Below are positions 23,849-31,912 of a stretch of DNA of 46,217 bases, in pieces (position 1 is the stretch's first letter; every line of letters begins with the position of its first letter). The stretch covers positions 1 through 46,217 of the forward strand of contig DAIMZM010000005.1 in the NCBI GenBank assembly GCA_036733985.1, read 5' to 3'. Below the pieces are notes generated by a model, which was not told the origin of the DNA, searched no databases, and saw only the letters and a list, made by a program, of their open reading frames with translations. The stretch comes from DAIMZM01 sp036733985 (GTDB lineage: Bacteria; Bacillota; Dehalobacteriia; UBA4068). Made by a program: the position numbers and the translations under genes.

Positions 23849-25210
23849 TCAGATCAGTACATTGATCCACTTTTTACTTTTCATCCGGAGCAGGCAGATC
23901 AGCAGCTTGAACAGTTCGTCCGCCAGGGACATGGCCACCACCCAATGGAGGGGCAGGCCCAGATAGACGCCGAGGAAAGCCAGGGGTACGCCGATGCACC
24001 AAATGCCCAGCACGTCCAGGATCATGCAGAAGCGGCTGTCGCCGCCGGCCCGGAGGATGCCGATGAACAGGGTATAGACCAGCATCCGCGGGGTGGTGTA
24101 GATCACGTAGACCAGCAGGGTGGCGTCCAGCATGGCGCTGGTGACGGGGTCATAGCCGTAGAGCCGGACGATTGGGGCTTTCATGGCCAGGAAAAACAGG
24201 GACATGATCAGGCAAAAGCCCAGGGTCAGCTTGAGAAAGACCTTGGAATAGTCGTAGGCGGCGTCCTTTTCCCCCTGGCCCAGCTTATTGCCGATCATCA
24301 CCGCGCAGGCGTTGCCCAGGCCGAAGAACAGGGCCTGGAATAGATCGCAGACCACGGAAGCCACCTGTACCACGGCCTGAGCCGCCGGGCCCAGGATGCC
24401 GTAGGCCACATAATAAACCGCGTTCCCCAGGCTCCAGGTGGATTCGGAAATCATCACCGGCAAGGCGGTTTTCAGCACCCTTTTCAGCAGTTCCCGGTTC
24501 CAATCCGCCAATTCCTTAAGCTTGGCGGCAAAGGGATGCTGCCAGGAGCGGTAAACATAGGTGAGCATGGCGATGAGCTCCAGCACCCGGGCCAGCACCA
24601 CGGCAATGGCCGCCCCCTCCACCCCCAGGGCGGGGCAGCCGAAATTGCCGTAGATCAGGCAATAGTTCAGCAGGGTTTTGGTAGCCAGGGCCAGGGCGTT
24701 GATCAGGGTGGGGATGGCCAGCCGCCGGATGCTGCGGCAATTGAAGGTAATGGAAAAGGTGACGGCGGTGCAGATATAGCTGAGCTGGGCAATGCGCAGA
24801 TAAGTCGTGCCATGGCCGATGACCTGGCTGTCGTCGCTGAACAGGCCGATCAGGGCCGGGGCCTGGAAATAGGCCAGCGCCATCACCGACAGGGAAAGGA
24901 TGACGGCAAAGGTGTAATCGATGCCCAGCAGCCGGCGGATATTGGCCAGATCCCGCACCCCCCAGTATTGGGCGAGATGGATGGCGGTGCCGCTATAGAA
25001 GCCGAAGCAGATGATGATAAAGACAAAATAGATCCGGTTGGCGGAGCCTACCCCGGCCAGTTCATTGATGCCCAGGCTGCCGATCATCAGCGTGTCGATC
25101 ATGTTGACACCCACGCTGACCAGGTTTTCAATGATAATGGGAATAGCAATGCAGAGGGCCTGCATGTAAAAGTTTTTGCCGTATTTTAAAACAGGGCTGA
25201 TGGTGGACAT
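23849..25210 (-). CDS. MATE family multidrug/metabolite efflux transporter
   Basis: A 453-residue MATE-type exporter with about 12 hydrophobic segments in two similar halves. The N-terminal block IPIIIENLVSVGVNMIDTLMIGSLG and the later ESTWSLGNAVYYVAYG/GLGNACAVMIGNKLG blocks are typical. It would use a Na+ or H+ gradient to expel cationic or other compounds. The start at 25210 has AGAGG upstream; an ATG 63 bases earlier has no ribosome site. The leader contains an 8-bp perfect hairpin (25224-25231 with 25237-25244) only 14 bases before the ATG. The substrate cannot be predicted. Confidence 0.88.
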   Translation of the reverse strand: MSTISPVLKYGKNFYMQALCIAIPIIIENLVSVGVNMIDTLMIGSLGINELAGVGSANRIYFVFIIICFGFYSGTAIHLAQYWGVRDLANIRRLLGIDYTFAVILSLSVMALAYFQAPALIGLFSDDSQVIGHGTTYLRIAQLSYICTAVTFSITFNCRSIRRLAIPTLINALALATKTLLNYCLIYGNFGCPALGVEGAAIAVVLARVLELIAMLTYVYRSWQHPFAAKLKELADWNRELLKRVLKTALPVMISESTWSLGNAVYYVAYGILGPAAQAVVQVASVVCDLFQALFFGLGNACAVMIGNKLGQGEKDAAYDYSKVFLKLTLGFCLIMSLFFLAMKAPIVRLYGYDPVTSAMLDATLLVYVIYTTPRMLVYTLFIGILRAGGDSRFCMILDVLGIWCIGVPLAFLGVYLGLPLHWVVAMSLADELFKLLICLLRMKSKKWINVLI

Positions 25211-25299
25211 AAAGACCTCTGTCCCGGCAACGGCCTGTTGCCGGACGTGTGAATGCAAGGCGAAAGCATGCAAAAAATATATAATATAATTGATTAAGT

Positions 25300-25326
25300 A
25301 AAAGAAAAGCCCCCATCAAAGAGGGC
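25300..25326 (-). terminator. Terminator of the tRNA-Pro/tRNA-Gln transcript
   Basis: A 6-bp stem with one G-T pair (25309-25314 with 25321-25326), followed on the minus strand by TTTTCTTTT. It begins eight bases after tRNA-Gln. Confidence 0.8.
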
Positions 25327-25333
25327 CTTTCAT

Positions 25334-25408
25334 TGGCTGGGGTGGCTGGATTCGAACCAACGAATGACGATTTCAGAGACCGTTGCCTTACCGCTTGGCT
25401 ACACCCCA
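25334..25408 (-). tRNA. tRNA-Gln (anticodon CTG)
   Basis: A 75-base cloverleaf with the 3' CCA encoded. The acceptor stem is TGGGGTG/CACCCCA, and the anticodon loop CTCTGAA gives CTG, reading CAG. The T-loop TTCGAAT is intact. It is co-transcribed behind tRNA-Pro. Confidence 0.95.
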
Positions 25409-25432
25409 TCATCAGTTTGCGGCAGGAAGCCT

Positions 25433-25509
25433 TGGTCGGGACGACAGGATTTGAACCTGCGACCCCTTGATCCCAAATCAAGTGCGCTACCAAGCTGCGC
25501 TACGTCCCG
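25433..25509 (-). tRNA. tRNA-Pro (anticodon TGG)
   Basis: A 77-base cloverleaf with encoded CCA, a CGGGACG acceptor stem and anticodon stem CTTGA/TCAAG. The loop TTTGGGA gives anticodon TGG, and the T-loop is TTCAAAT. It is the first RNA of a two-tRNA transcript. Confidence 0.95.
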
Positions 25510-25529
25510 CCCTTTGTGGCAACGTTGCT

Positions 25530-25558
25530 ATTATACCGAATTGTACAGCGGTTGTCAA
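25530..25558 (-). promoter_or_regulatory. Consensus sigma-A promoter of the tRNA pair
   Basis: On the minus strand, TTGACA (25558-25553), 17 bp and TATAAT (25535-25530): a full consensus match, placed about 20 bases before tRNA-Pro. Confidence 0.93.
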
Positions 25559-25751
25559 ATATATTTTTCCGTTCTTAGCCATTTTTATGTGGGGGGCGGA
25601 TTTATTTTTGCGCCCTGTGCCACCGGCTTTGGCAGGTATTCGGCAGGGAATAGTAGAAATCTACGCCAATAGAAGGCGGATTGCTTTAACCTGCAAAGCC
25701 CGCGCTGGCAAGCCCCTTCGGCATCCTGATAAAAATGGAGGCAACTTGACG

Positions 25752-27308
25752 ATGAAAATCAGTTTTTTCGGCGCCGCCCGTACCGTTACCGGTTCCTGCT
25801 ACCTGGTGGAGCATGAAGGCGTCCGTTTTGTGGTGGATTGCGGCCTCTTCCAGGGCGGCAAAGCCCTGAAGGAATTGAACTACGGCGACTTCCCCTTTAA
25901 CCCCGGTTCCCTGGATTTTATGCTGCTGACCCATGCCCATATCGATCACAGCGGCCTCGTGCCCAAGCTGGTCAAACAAGGCTTCAAACAGCCGGTTTAC
26001 TGCAGCAGCGCCACCGCCGCCCTGGCCGGCATCATGCTGCCGGATTCCGGTTTCATCCAGGAGATGGAAGTGGAGCGGAAGAACCGCAAGCTGGCCCGGG
26101 CCGGCCAGCCCCTGCTGACGCCCATCTATACCGCGGAAGACGCCCTGGCTGTGCAGCCCCTGCTGACAACCAAGTCCTATGGGGAGGAATTCCGCCCCGC
26201 CCCGGGTTTGCGGGTGATCTTCCGGGACGCCGGGCATATCCTGGGCTCCTGCATGGCGGAAATTTATTATCAGGAGGAGGGCGTGGAGCGGAAGCTGCTC
26301 TTCACCGGCGATCTGGGCCGGAACAGCCAGGCCATTGTGGAGGATCCTTATATCCAAAAGCAGGCGGATTTCCTGGTTATGGAAGCCACCTACGGCAACC
26401 GTTTCCATAAAGGGGGCATGGAGGAGGAAATGCCCCATTTCACCCAGATCGTCAACGATACGTTCCGCCGGGGGGGCAATGTGATCATCCCCGCCTTTGC
26501 TGTGGACCGTACCCAGGATGTGCTGATGATGCTCTATTTGCTGCAGAATAAAGGGCTGATCCCGGATTGCCAGGTCTATGTGGACAGCCCCCTGGCCATC
26601 AAGGCCACGGAGATCTTCGCCCGTTTCCCCGATTATTATGACCGCTTCACCAGCAAGCTGTTCCACGAGAACGGCAAGCCCCCCTTTATGCTGGATAATC
26701 TGGTCTATACCGAGACTTCCCAGGAGTCGGCGGCCCTGAATACGGTGCGGAAAAACGCCATCATTATTTCGGCCAGCGGCATGGCGGACGCGGGCCGCAT
26801 CAAGCATCACTTGAAACATAATCTCTGGCGCAGCGAATGCAGCGTGGTCTTCTTTGGTTATCAGGCCGAAGGCACCCTGGGCCGCCGGCTGGTTGACGGC
26901 GAAAAGAAAGTGACCATCCATGGGGAAGCCGTGGAAGTCCGGGCCCAGATCCATACCATGGACGGCTTTTCCGCCCATGCCGACCGGAACGAGCTCCTGG
27001 ACTGGCTCAGCCATTTTGAGATTCTGCCGGTGAAAATCTTCATCACCCATGGCGAACAGCAGGCGGCCCTGGATTTTGCCCAGGCGGTGACGGAGCGTTT
27101 CGGCGTGGCGGCGGAGGCCCCGGCCATGGGCGACATGGCGGAGCTGAAAGGCGCTGCCGCGGTGGTGGAACATCGGGAGGGCTTTCCCCTGGAACAGGAC
27201 GACGCCGGCTTGCTGGTGGAGATCAATACCCGCCTGCAGGAACTGGCCCTGGGACAGAAGCGGGAAGATTTGCGCCGGGTCCGGGATTTCCTGCGCCATA
27301 TTGTTTAG
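25752..27308 (+). CDS. Metallo-beta-lactamase/beta-CASP RNA-processing nuclease family protein
   Basis: A 518-residue MBL-fold protein with an inserted beta-CASP domain and a C-terminal RMMBL segment, the architecture of CPSF73/YSH1-like RNA nucleases. The zinc site HAHIDH is at residues 61-66, followed by DAGHILGS, TGDLGR, the beta-CASP part with AFAVDRTQDVL, then SAHADRNELL and IFITHGEQ. It is not RNase J, which is longer and starts differently. The ATG at 25752 has GGAGG ten bases upstream; the frame is open farther upstream through the tRNA flank but without a start context. The dnaD-like gene follows by 12 bases, so the two are probably co-transcribed. Confidence 0.88.
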   Translation: MKISFFGAARTVTGSCYLVEHEGVRFVVDCGLFQGGKALKELNYGDFPFNPGSLDFMLLTHAHIDHSGLVPKLVKQGFKQPVYCSSATAALAGIMLPDSGFIQEMEVERKNRKLARAGQPLLTPIYTAEDALAVQPLLTTKSYGEEFRPAPGLRVIFRDAGHILGSCMAEIYYQEEGVERKLLFTGDLGRNSQAIVEDPYIQKQADFLVMEATYGNRFHKGGMEEEMPHFTQIVNDTFRRGGNVIIPAFAVDRTQDVLMMLYLLQNKGLIPDCQVYVDSPLAIKATEIFARFPDYYDRFTSKLFHENGKPPFMLDNLVYTETSQESAALNTVRKNAIIISASGMADAGRIKHHLKHNLWRSECSVVFFGYQAEGTLGRRLVDGEKKVTIHGEAVEVRAQIHTMDGFSAHADRNELLDWLSHFEILPVKIFITHGEQQAALDFAQAVTERFGVAAEAPAMGDMAELKGAAAVVEHREGFPLEQDDAGLLVEINTRLQELALGQKREDLRRVRDFLRHIV

Positions 27309-27320
27309 CCGGGGGTTGAC

Positions 27321-28070
27321 ATGGCTAATAAAACCCCTGAACTGACTATTGCCTTTTCCCGCCGCCTGCTCAATGACTGCCTGCCGGTGCCGGCCACTTT
27401 ATTGAAGCATTACCGGCTCTGGGGCTTGAACGAACAGGAATTGATCATCCTGCTGCGGATCATCCAGCCCCTGATCAGCCAGGGCCGGGTCTCCGCCGAA
27501 GCCGTCGCCGCCGAGTTTTCCCTGACCCCGGCGGATGTGCCCCTGCTGGTGCAGCCTTTTATCGATAACCTGATGCTGGCGCCGGAAGGGGACGGCTATA
27601 ACGGCGACGGGCTGATGCGGGATCTGTTCCAGCTCTGGCTGGATGAACAAAGCCGGGCCAATGACCAGCCCAAGCCCGGACGGGCCAAAGCGTTCCGGCC
27701 CGGCGGTTTGGAGGACCGGGAGCAGGTGCGCCTGCTGTCCCGGCTCTACCGGCGCTTTGAGGCGGACCTGGGCCGCAACCTGGGCCAGACGGAAAACGAG
27801 CGCCTGCGGTCCTGGCTGAACGACGACCAGACCCCGCCGGATTTGATCGAGGAAGCCCTGAAACGGGCCAAGCTGCATAATAAAGCCAATTTCGCCTATA
27901 TCGATTCCATCCTCAATGATTGGCGGGCCAAAGGCCTGACCACCCTGGAGCTGGTGCAACAGCTGGACGTGAAGGCCGAGGCTGGGCCAACGAAAAAGAG
28001 CCGGGCCGGAACCAGGCGGGCGGAAAAGGGCGAATTCGATTTTGTGTTTGAGGACAAAGTAAAAGCATAG
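27321..28070 (+). CDS. dnaD: DnaD-domain replication initiation protein
   Basis: A 249-residue DnaD-family protein. In Firmicutes DnaD remodels DNA at the origin or at restart sites and helps recruit the helicase loader. The N-terminal winged-helix region (about 15-95, ALLKHYRLWGL-like start LLKHYRLWGLNEQELIILL) is followed by the C-terminal DnaD domain (about 135-215), ending in the typical YIDSILNDWRAKGL. The basic tail (KKSRAGTRRAEKG) may contact DNA. The next gene, ten bases downstream, is a DnaI-like ATPase, the functional partner in the same primosome pathway, which supports the call. Confidence 0.88.
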   Translation: MANKTPELTIAFSRRLLNDCLPVPATLLKHYRLWGLNEQELIILLRIIQPLISQGRVSAEAVAAEFSLTPADVPLLVQPFIDNLMLAPEGDGYNGDGLMRDLFQLWLDEQSRANDQPKPGRAKAFRPGGLEDREQVRLLSRLYRRFEADLGRNLGQTENERLRSWLNDDQTPPDLIEEALKRAKLHNKANFAYIDSILNDWRAKGLTTLELVQQLDVKAEAGPTKKSRAGTRRAEKGEFDFVFEDKVKA

Positions 28071-28079
28071 GGAGTAGCC

Positions 28080-28925
28080 GTGGCCGGCCTGGCGCCTGCG
28101 GCAGATAGGGAAATGATGGAAGGTATCGACGGAAGCATCCGGGATTTTGAACAATTGCTGGACGAATGGGGAAAAGGCCTGGAGGCCGGGGACGCGGATA
28201 TTTACCGCTGCACCCGCTGCCGGGATACCGGCTGGATCAGCGACGGGGAGAACGCTTATCCTTGCCGCTGCCGCTGGGAGCAGGTGCTGGCGGGCCGCCG
28301 GGAAGCGGCGGGGCTCAGCGCCAAGCTGGCCCGCTGCGCCTTTGACAACTTTTCCCTGGATTATTATACACTGGGCCGCCGGGAAGATTTGCCCGGCAGC
28401 TACCGCCAGCTGGCGGAGCGGGCCAGCAAGATCTGCCAAAACTTTGTGGCCGCTTATCTTAAAGGCCTGCGGGGCCGGGGCCTGATGCTGATCGGCGAAA
28501 CCGGCAGCGGCAAGACCCATTTGGCCGCGGCGGTGGCCAATGCCCTGATCGAGCAAGGGGCTGAGCCGCTGTTCCTGGTGGCGCCGGAATTCCTGGATCA
28601 GCTCCGGGGCAGCTACCGCCGGGAATACGACGGCCTGGACGAAACCGAGCTGGTGCGCCGGGCCTATGACGCGCCGGTGCTGATCCTGGATGATCTGGGT
28701 GCTCATAATTTCACCGAATGGGTACAAAATAAGCTGTTCACCATTATCAATTACCGGCTCAATCATGAGCTGCCCTGCGTCATCACCACCAATCTCCAGC
28801 CGGAGCAGCTGAACGACTGCATCGGCGGCCGCACCACCTCCCGGCTGGTGGAAGGCTGCGTCTTCCTGCGCCTGTCCGTGGAACGGGATATCCGCAAGGA
28901 TCTCTATCAGCGGGATTTCTCATGA
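28080..28925 (+). CDS. dnaI: DnaI/DnaC-like helicase loader ATPase, GTG start
   Basis: A 281-residue AAA+ ATPase of the DnaC/DnaI helicase-loader type. Walker A GETGSGKTH is at residues 139-147 and Walker B is VLILDDLG, followed by sensor-type segments (CVITTNLQPEQL, GRTTSRLVEG). The N-terminus has C44 and C47 (CTRC) and C62 and C64 (CRC), a probable zinc-binding module like the one in DnaI that contacts the replicative helicase. Translation starts at GTG 28080 with GGAG upstream; the first ATG is at 28113. Its last four bases overlap the next gene (ATGA). Confidence 0.87.
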   Translation: MAGLAPAADREMMEGIDGSIRDFEQLLDEWGKGLEAGDADIYRCTRCRDTGWISDGENAYPCRCRWEQVLAGRREAAGLSAKLARCAFDNFSLDYYTLGRREDLPGSYRQLAERASKICQNFVAAYLKGLRGRGLMLIGETGSGKTHLAAAVANALIEQGAEPLFLVAPEFLDQLRGSYRREYDGLDETELVRRAYDAPVLILDDLGAHNFTEWVQNKLFTIINYRLNHELPCVITTNLQPEQLNDCIGGRTTSRLVEGCVFLRLSVERDIRKDLYQRDFS

Positions 28926-29635
28926 ATTGGGACGCGGTGATCTGTGATTTTGACGATACCCTGGTGGCGTCCTACGCGGAATTCCTCATCGCTGAGGAGG
29001 AGTTCCTGGCCGCCCTGGCCGGTTTAGGCCTGCCCCAGGGCGAAAGCCCTGCCGAACCCGGCGTCCGGGACTGGCTGCGTCAGGCGGATATCGCCAATGT
29101 GGAACGCTGCGGCTATCTGGCGCCGCATTGCTTTCCCCAGGCCTTGGGCCAGACTTACCGCCATTTTGCCGCCCTGGCCGGCCGGGAAGCGGATCCGGCT
29201 GTGGCAGCGGCTTTGGAGCAAATCGGCTGGCGCGTCTTTGACCAACAGCCCCGGGTGCTGCCGGAAGCCGGGGAATTGCTGGATTGGCTCCAAGGGCGGG
29301 TGCGCCTATTCCTGCTGACCCAGGGAGATCAGGCAATCCAGCAGCGGCGCATTTTAGGCAGCGGCCTGGCCGGCTATTTTGAGCGCATCATCATCCTTCG
29401 GAAAAAGACGCCGGCAGCCTACCAACAGCTGGCGGCGGAGCTGGGCCTGGACCCGGCCCGCTGCTGGATGCTGGGGGACAGCCTGAAATCCGATATCGCC
29501 CCGGCCCTGGCCGTTGGACTGAACGCCGCTTATCTGAAAACCGACGGCTGGGCCTATGAGCTGGCCTTGCCAGCTCCGGGCAGCTATCAGACCATTACCA
29601 GCCTCAGCCAGTTCAAGGAGTTGATCCAGGGATGA
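28922..29635 (+). CDS. HAD-superfamily hydrolase (phosphatase)
   Basis: A 237-residue haloacid-dehalogenase-type phosphatase. Motif I is DFDDT (residues 9-13, nucleophile D9), motif II LLTQGD, motif III the lysine in RKKTPAAYQQL and motif IV MLGDSLKSDIAPA. A helical cap lies between motif I and motif II (about 20-115). It overlaps the DnaI-like gene by four bases and the following amidase gene by four, so it is part of a tightly coupled operon. The natural substrate is unknown; small phosphometabolites are usual for this family. Confidence 0.87.
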   Translation: MNWDAVICDFDDTLVASYAEFLIAEEEFLAALAGLGLPQGESPAEPGVRDWLRQADIANVERCGYLAPHCFPQALGQTYRHFAALAGREADPAVAAALEQIGWRVFDQQPRVLPEAGELLDWLQGRVRLFLLTQGDQAIQQRRILGSGLAGYFERIIILRKKTPAAYQQLAAELGLDPARCWMLGDSLKSDIAPALAVGLNAAYLKTDGWAYELALPAPGSYQTITSLSQFKELIQG

Positions 29636-30441
29636 AGATCAAGGCCGCGGCCCTGCAATTCAGCGTCCGCGTTCAGGAAAAAGACAACAATATCGCCAAA
29701 GCCCTGACTTTGCTGGAACAGGCTGCCGCGGCCGGGGCCCAAGTGGCGGTGCTGCCGGAATTATGGAACACCGGCTTTGATATCGCCCATCTGGACCAGG
29801 CGGCGGAAGAACTCTCCGGCCCCAGCGTCAGCCGGCTGCGGCAAAGCGCGGCCCGTTTGGGCCTGACAGTGGCCGGGGGCAGCATCATTGAGAAAAAGCA
29901 GGGCCTGTACTATAACACTTCGGTGCTGCTGGATCGTAACGGCAGCTTAGCGGCTAAATACCGGAAGGCCCATCTCTTTACCTATGGCTGGCGGGAGCAC
30001 GACTATTTCGCCCCGGGGGACGAATGGCAGATCAGCCCCTTGCCTGGCGGGGAGGGCTTGCTTTTGGGCATGAGCGTTTGCTATGATCTGCGCTTCCCGG
30101 AGTTCTTCCGCAATCTGGCCCTCCGGGGCGCCGGCCTGTTCAGCGCTCCTGCCGCCTGGCCCTTGGCCAGGGCTGAGGAATACCGGCTCTTTTGCCGGGC
30201 CAGGGCGGCGGAAAACCGGGCATATCTCATTTCCGCCAATTGGGCGGACAGCGGAGACGGGGAATATGGCGGCGGCTCCCTGATCGCCGACCCTTATGGC
30301 CGCATCCTGGCCCAGTGCGGGGCAGGGGAGGGCCTGGCCCTGGCGGAGCTGGATACGGAGCTGCTCCGGGGCGGGCTGACCTTCAACCCTTTGGCCGACC
30401 GCCGGCAATTCCTGGACGAGATCGACAATAACCTGATTTAG
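29632..30441 (+). CDS. Carbon-nitrogen hydrolase (nitrilase superfamily, omega-amidase-like)
   Basis: A 269-residue member of the nitrilase superfamily, cytoplasmic and without extra domains. The catalytic triad is visible: E43 in LPELWNTGF, K112 in KYRKAHLF and C150 in SVCYDLRFPEFFR. The ELWNTG and CYDLRFPE blocks place it near omega-amidase and YafV/MtnU-type enzymes that hydrolyse alpha-keto amides such as 2-oxoglutaramate. That function would fit metabolite repair alongside the HAD phosphatase encoded just upstream, but this is inference. It starts four bases inside the preceding gene. Confidence 0.87.
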   Translation: MKIKAAALQFSVRVQEKDNNIAKALTLLEQAAAAGAQVAVLPELWNTGFDIAHLDQAAEELSGPSVSRLRQSAARLGLTVAGGSIIEKKQGLYYNTSVLLDRNGSLAAKYRKAHLFTYGWREHDYFAPGDEWQISPLPGGEGLLLGMSVCYDLRFPEFFRNLALRGAGLFSAPAAWPLARAEEYRLFCRARAAENRAYLISANWADSGDGEYGGGSLIADPYGRILAQCGAGEGLALAELDTELLRGGLTFNPLADRRQFLDEIDNNLI

Positions 30442-30502
30442 CTGTCCGGTATTTTAAAACCGGGATACGGCGGGTTAAAATGTATGAAAGGAGCTTGCCG
30501 CT

Positions 30503-31093
30503 ATGAAAAAGCTGCTGATCTGGATGATGCTGCTCAGCCTCTGCTGCCTCCCGGCCTGCAAGGATCAGGAGCCGCCGCTGCCGGAGGAAACCAACGGCCC
30601 TGCCGCCGGCGAGCAGGCGGCAGCGGCAACGCTGCTGCGCATCGGCATGGTGGCCCATGCCGAGGTGGTGAATATCCGCCAGCAGGCCAGCACCGAGGGG
30701 CGCATTCTGGATACGGCCCGCCGGGGCGACCTGTTCGAGGTACAGGAATCCGGCATCGCCGGCAGCGACGGCCTGACCTGGGCGTTGATCAATTACCGAG
30801 GGGCCAGGGCCTATATCAGCGAGAGCTACCTCTATATTTCCGAATGGCAGGATCAGCAGTCCCTGATCCTGGCGGTGATTGCCAAAACCGATTCCCCGGT
30901 CTATATCCGGGCCGCGGCCCGCTCCGACGCGGAGGTGCTGTATAGCGCCTTCCGGGGCGAGCAGATGATCGTTACGGACCAGGCTGCCGCCGAGGGCTGG
31001 TACCAGGTTTTTTACCCTGACGGCGCGGCTTATGTGGAAGCCCGGTATACTGAGATCAAGGAGACTGCCATCAACGACGCTTTGTTTGAATAA
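30503..31093 (+). CDS. Lipoprotein with two bacterial SH3 domains
   Basis: A 196-residue secreted lipoprotein. The signal peptide MKKLLIWMMLLSLCCLPAC ends in lipobox LPAC with C19 as the anchor. After a short Glu/Pro/Ala linker, two SH3b-like repeats follow (about 48-110 and 115-185). The first contains VVNIRQQASTEGRILDTARRGDLFEV, split by the usual turn, and the second PVYIRAAARSDAEVLYSAFRGEQM. SH3b domains bind peptidoglycan or other cell-wall ligands, so the protein probably sits on the outer face of the membrane. GAAAGGAG precedes the ATG region. No partner enzyme is encoded beside it. Confidence 0.85.
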   Translation: MKKLLIWMMLLSLCCLPACKDQEPPLPEETNGPAAGEQAAAATLLRIGMVAHAEVVNIRQQASTEGRILDTARRGDLFEVQESGIAGSDGLTWALINYRGARAYISESYLYISEWQDQQSLILAVIAKTDSPVYIRAAARSDAEVLYSAFRGEQMIVTDQAAAEGWYQVFYPDGAAYVEARYTEIKETAINDALFE

Positions 31094-31108
31094 AGTGGGC
31101 TCAAAACC

Positions 31109-31135
31109 AAAACCCCGCCTGATGGCGGGGTTTTT
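31109..31135 (+). terminator. Terminator after the SH3 lipoprotein gene
   Basis: A perfect 11-bp stem (31109-31119 with 31124-31134), a TGAT loop and a T-run. Its A-tract on the left also lets it work for the tRNA-Arg transcript on the opposite strand. Confidence 0.92.
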
Positions 31136-31139
31136 ACTC

Positions 31140-31214
31140 TGGTATGCCCGATTGGAATCGAACCAACGCACCCGGCTCCGGAGGCCGGTGCTCTATCCAC
31201 TGAGCTACGGGCAC
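31140..31214 (-). tRNA. tRNA-Arg (anticodon CCG)
   Basis: A 75-base cloverleaf with encoded CCA. The anticodon stem is CCGGC/GCCGG with loop CTCCGGA, giving CCG (reads CGG); the T-loop is TTCGATT. A decoder for CGG fits the frequent CGG codons in this window. Confidence 0.95.
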
Positions 31215-31227
31215 CTGACATCTATTG

Positions 31228-31256
31228 ATTATAGGACAAAGCCGAAAGGAAGTCAA
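31228..31256 (-). promoter_or_regulatory. Promoter of tRNA-Arg
   Basis: On the minus strand, TTGACT (31256-31251), 17 bp and TATAAT (31233-31228), 13 bases before the tRNA 5' end. Confidence 0.92.
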
Positions 31257-31359
31257 TCAAATTTTGCTTTAACCAATCATTTTTTGTTTGTCAACCCTGG
31301 AAAAAACCAGGGGCCTTATTTGCGGGAATTATAGGGAATATTACGAACTTTTTTAATTG

Positions 31360-31388
31360 TTGCAGGTGAAATGGTTTTATGGTATTAT
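31360..31388 (+). promoter_or_regulatory. Promoter of the mce-mmd operon
   Basis: -35 TTGCAG (31360-31365), a 17-bp spacer and -10 TATTAT (31383-31388). About 65 bases of leader precede the mce ATG. Confidence 0.72.
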
Positions 31389-31459
31389 ACAGACGTCTAT
31401 GTGGGCCTAAAAACTACAATATTATGTAAAAATTTTTTAATGGAGAGGAGATGCGTTAA

Positions 31460-31864
31460 ATGGCAGTTGTAAAGGTTGACCACATCGGTATTGCCGTCAA
31501 GGATATCGATGAAGCGGCAAAATTTTGGGAGGGTGTGCTGGGCCTGAAAATCGTGGCCAGGGAAGAGGTTGCCTCCCAGAAGGTGATCACCGCGTTTATC
31601 CCCTGTGGGGACAGCGAGGTGGAATTGCTGCAGGCCACCGCCGAAGATAGCCCGATTGCCAAATTCATCGAAAACAAAGGCGAAGGCATCCAGCATATCG
31701 CCCTGAAAGTCGATGATGTGGCCGCTGCCCTTTCCGCCCTAAAGGAACAGGGATGCCGTTTGATCGACGAAACCCCCCGTCCCGGTGCCGGCGGAGCGCA
31801 AATCGCTTTTCTGCATCCTAAAGCCACCGGCGGCGTTTTGTTGGAGCTGTGCCAGAGAGACTAG
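31460..31864 (+). CDS. mce: Methylmalonyl-CoA epimerase
   Basis: A 134-residue glyoxalase-fold enzyme that interconverts (R)- and (S)-methylmalonyl-CoA. The start VDHIGIAVKDIDEAAKFWEG, the E after EVELLQ, and GIQHIALKVDD give the family's paired beta-alpha-beta metal sites (H in DHIG, H in QHIA, E in LLELCQ). It is directly upstream of the methylmalonyl-CoA decarboxylase genes, which confirms the role: it supplies the stereoisomer used between succinyl-CoA mutase chemistry and decarboxylation. GGAG lies upstream of the ATG. The mutase genes are not in the window. Confidence 0.93.
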   Translation: MAVVKVDHIGIAVKDIDEAAKFWEGVLGLKIVAREEVASQKVITAFIPCGDSEVELLQATAEDSPIAKFIENKGEGIQHIALKVDDVAAALSALKEQGCRLIDETPRPGAGGAQIAFLHPKATGGVLLELCQRD

Positions 31865-31912
31865 CAGTTTAAATCCATTATCTTGATATTCATCGTTTTA
31901 GGAGGTATGCAG

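Noticed and set aside
22524..23870. Open frame of 448 codons antisense to the PFK gene
   Set aside because: Shadow frame; the plus strand has a clear phosphofructokinase.
25686..27299. Open frame of 537 codons on the minus strand
   Set aside because: It is antisense to the well-supported beta-CASP nuclease, has no domain and no ribosome site, and is His/Gln/Gly-rich as expected from the complement of GC-rich codons.
27399..28766. Open frame of 455 codons antisense to dnaD and dnaI
   Set aside because: Shadow of two recognised genes, no motif of its own.
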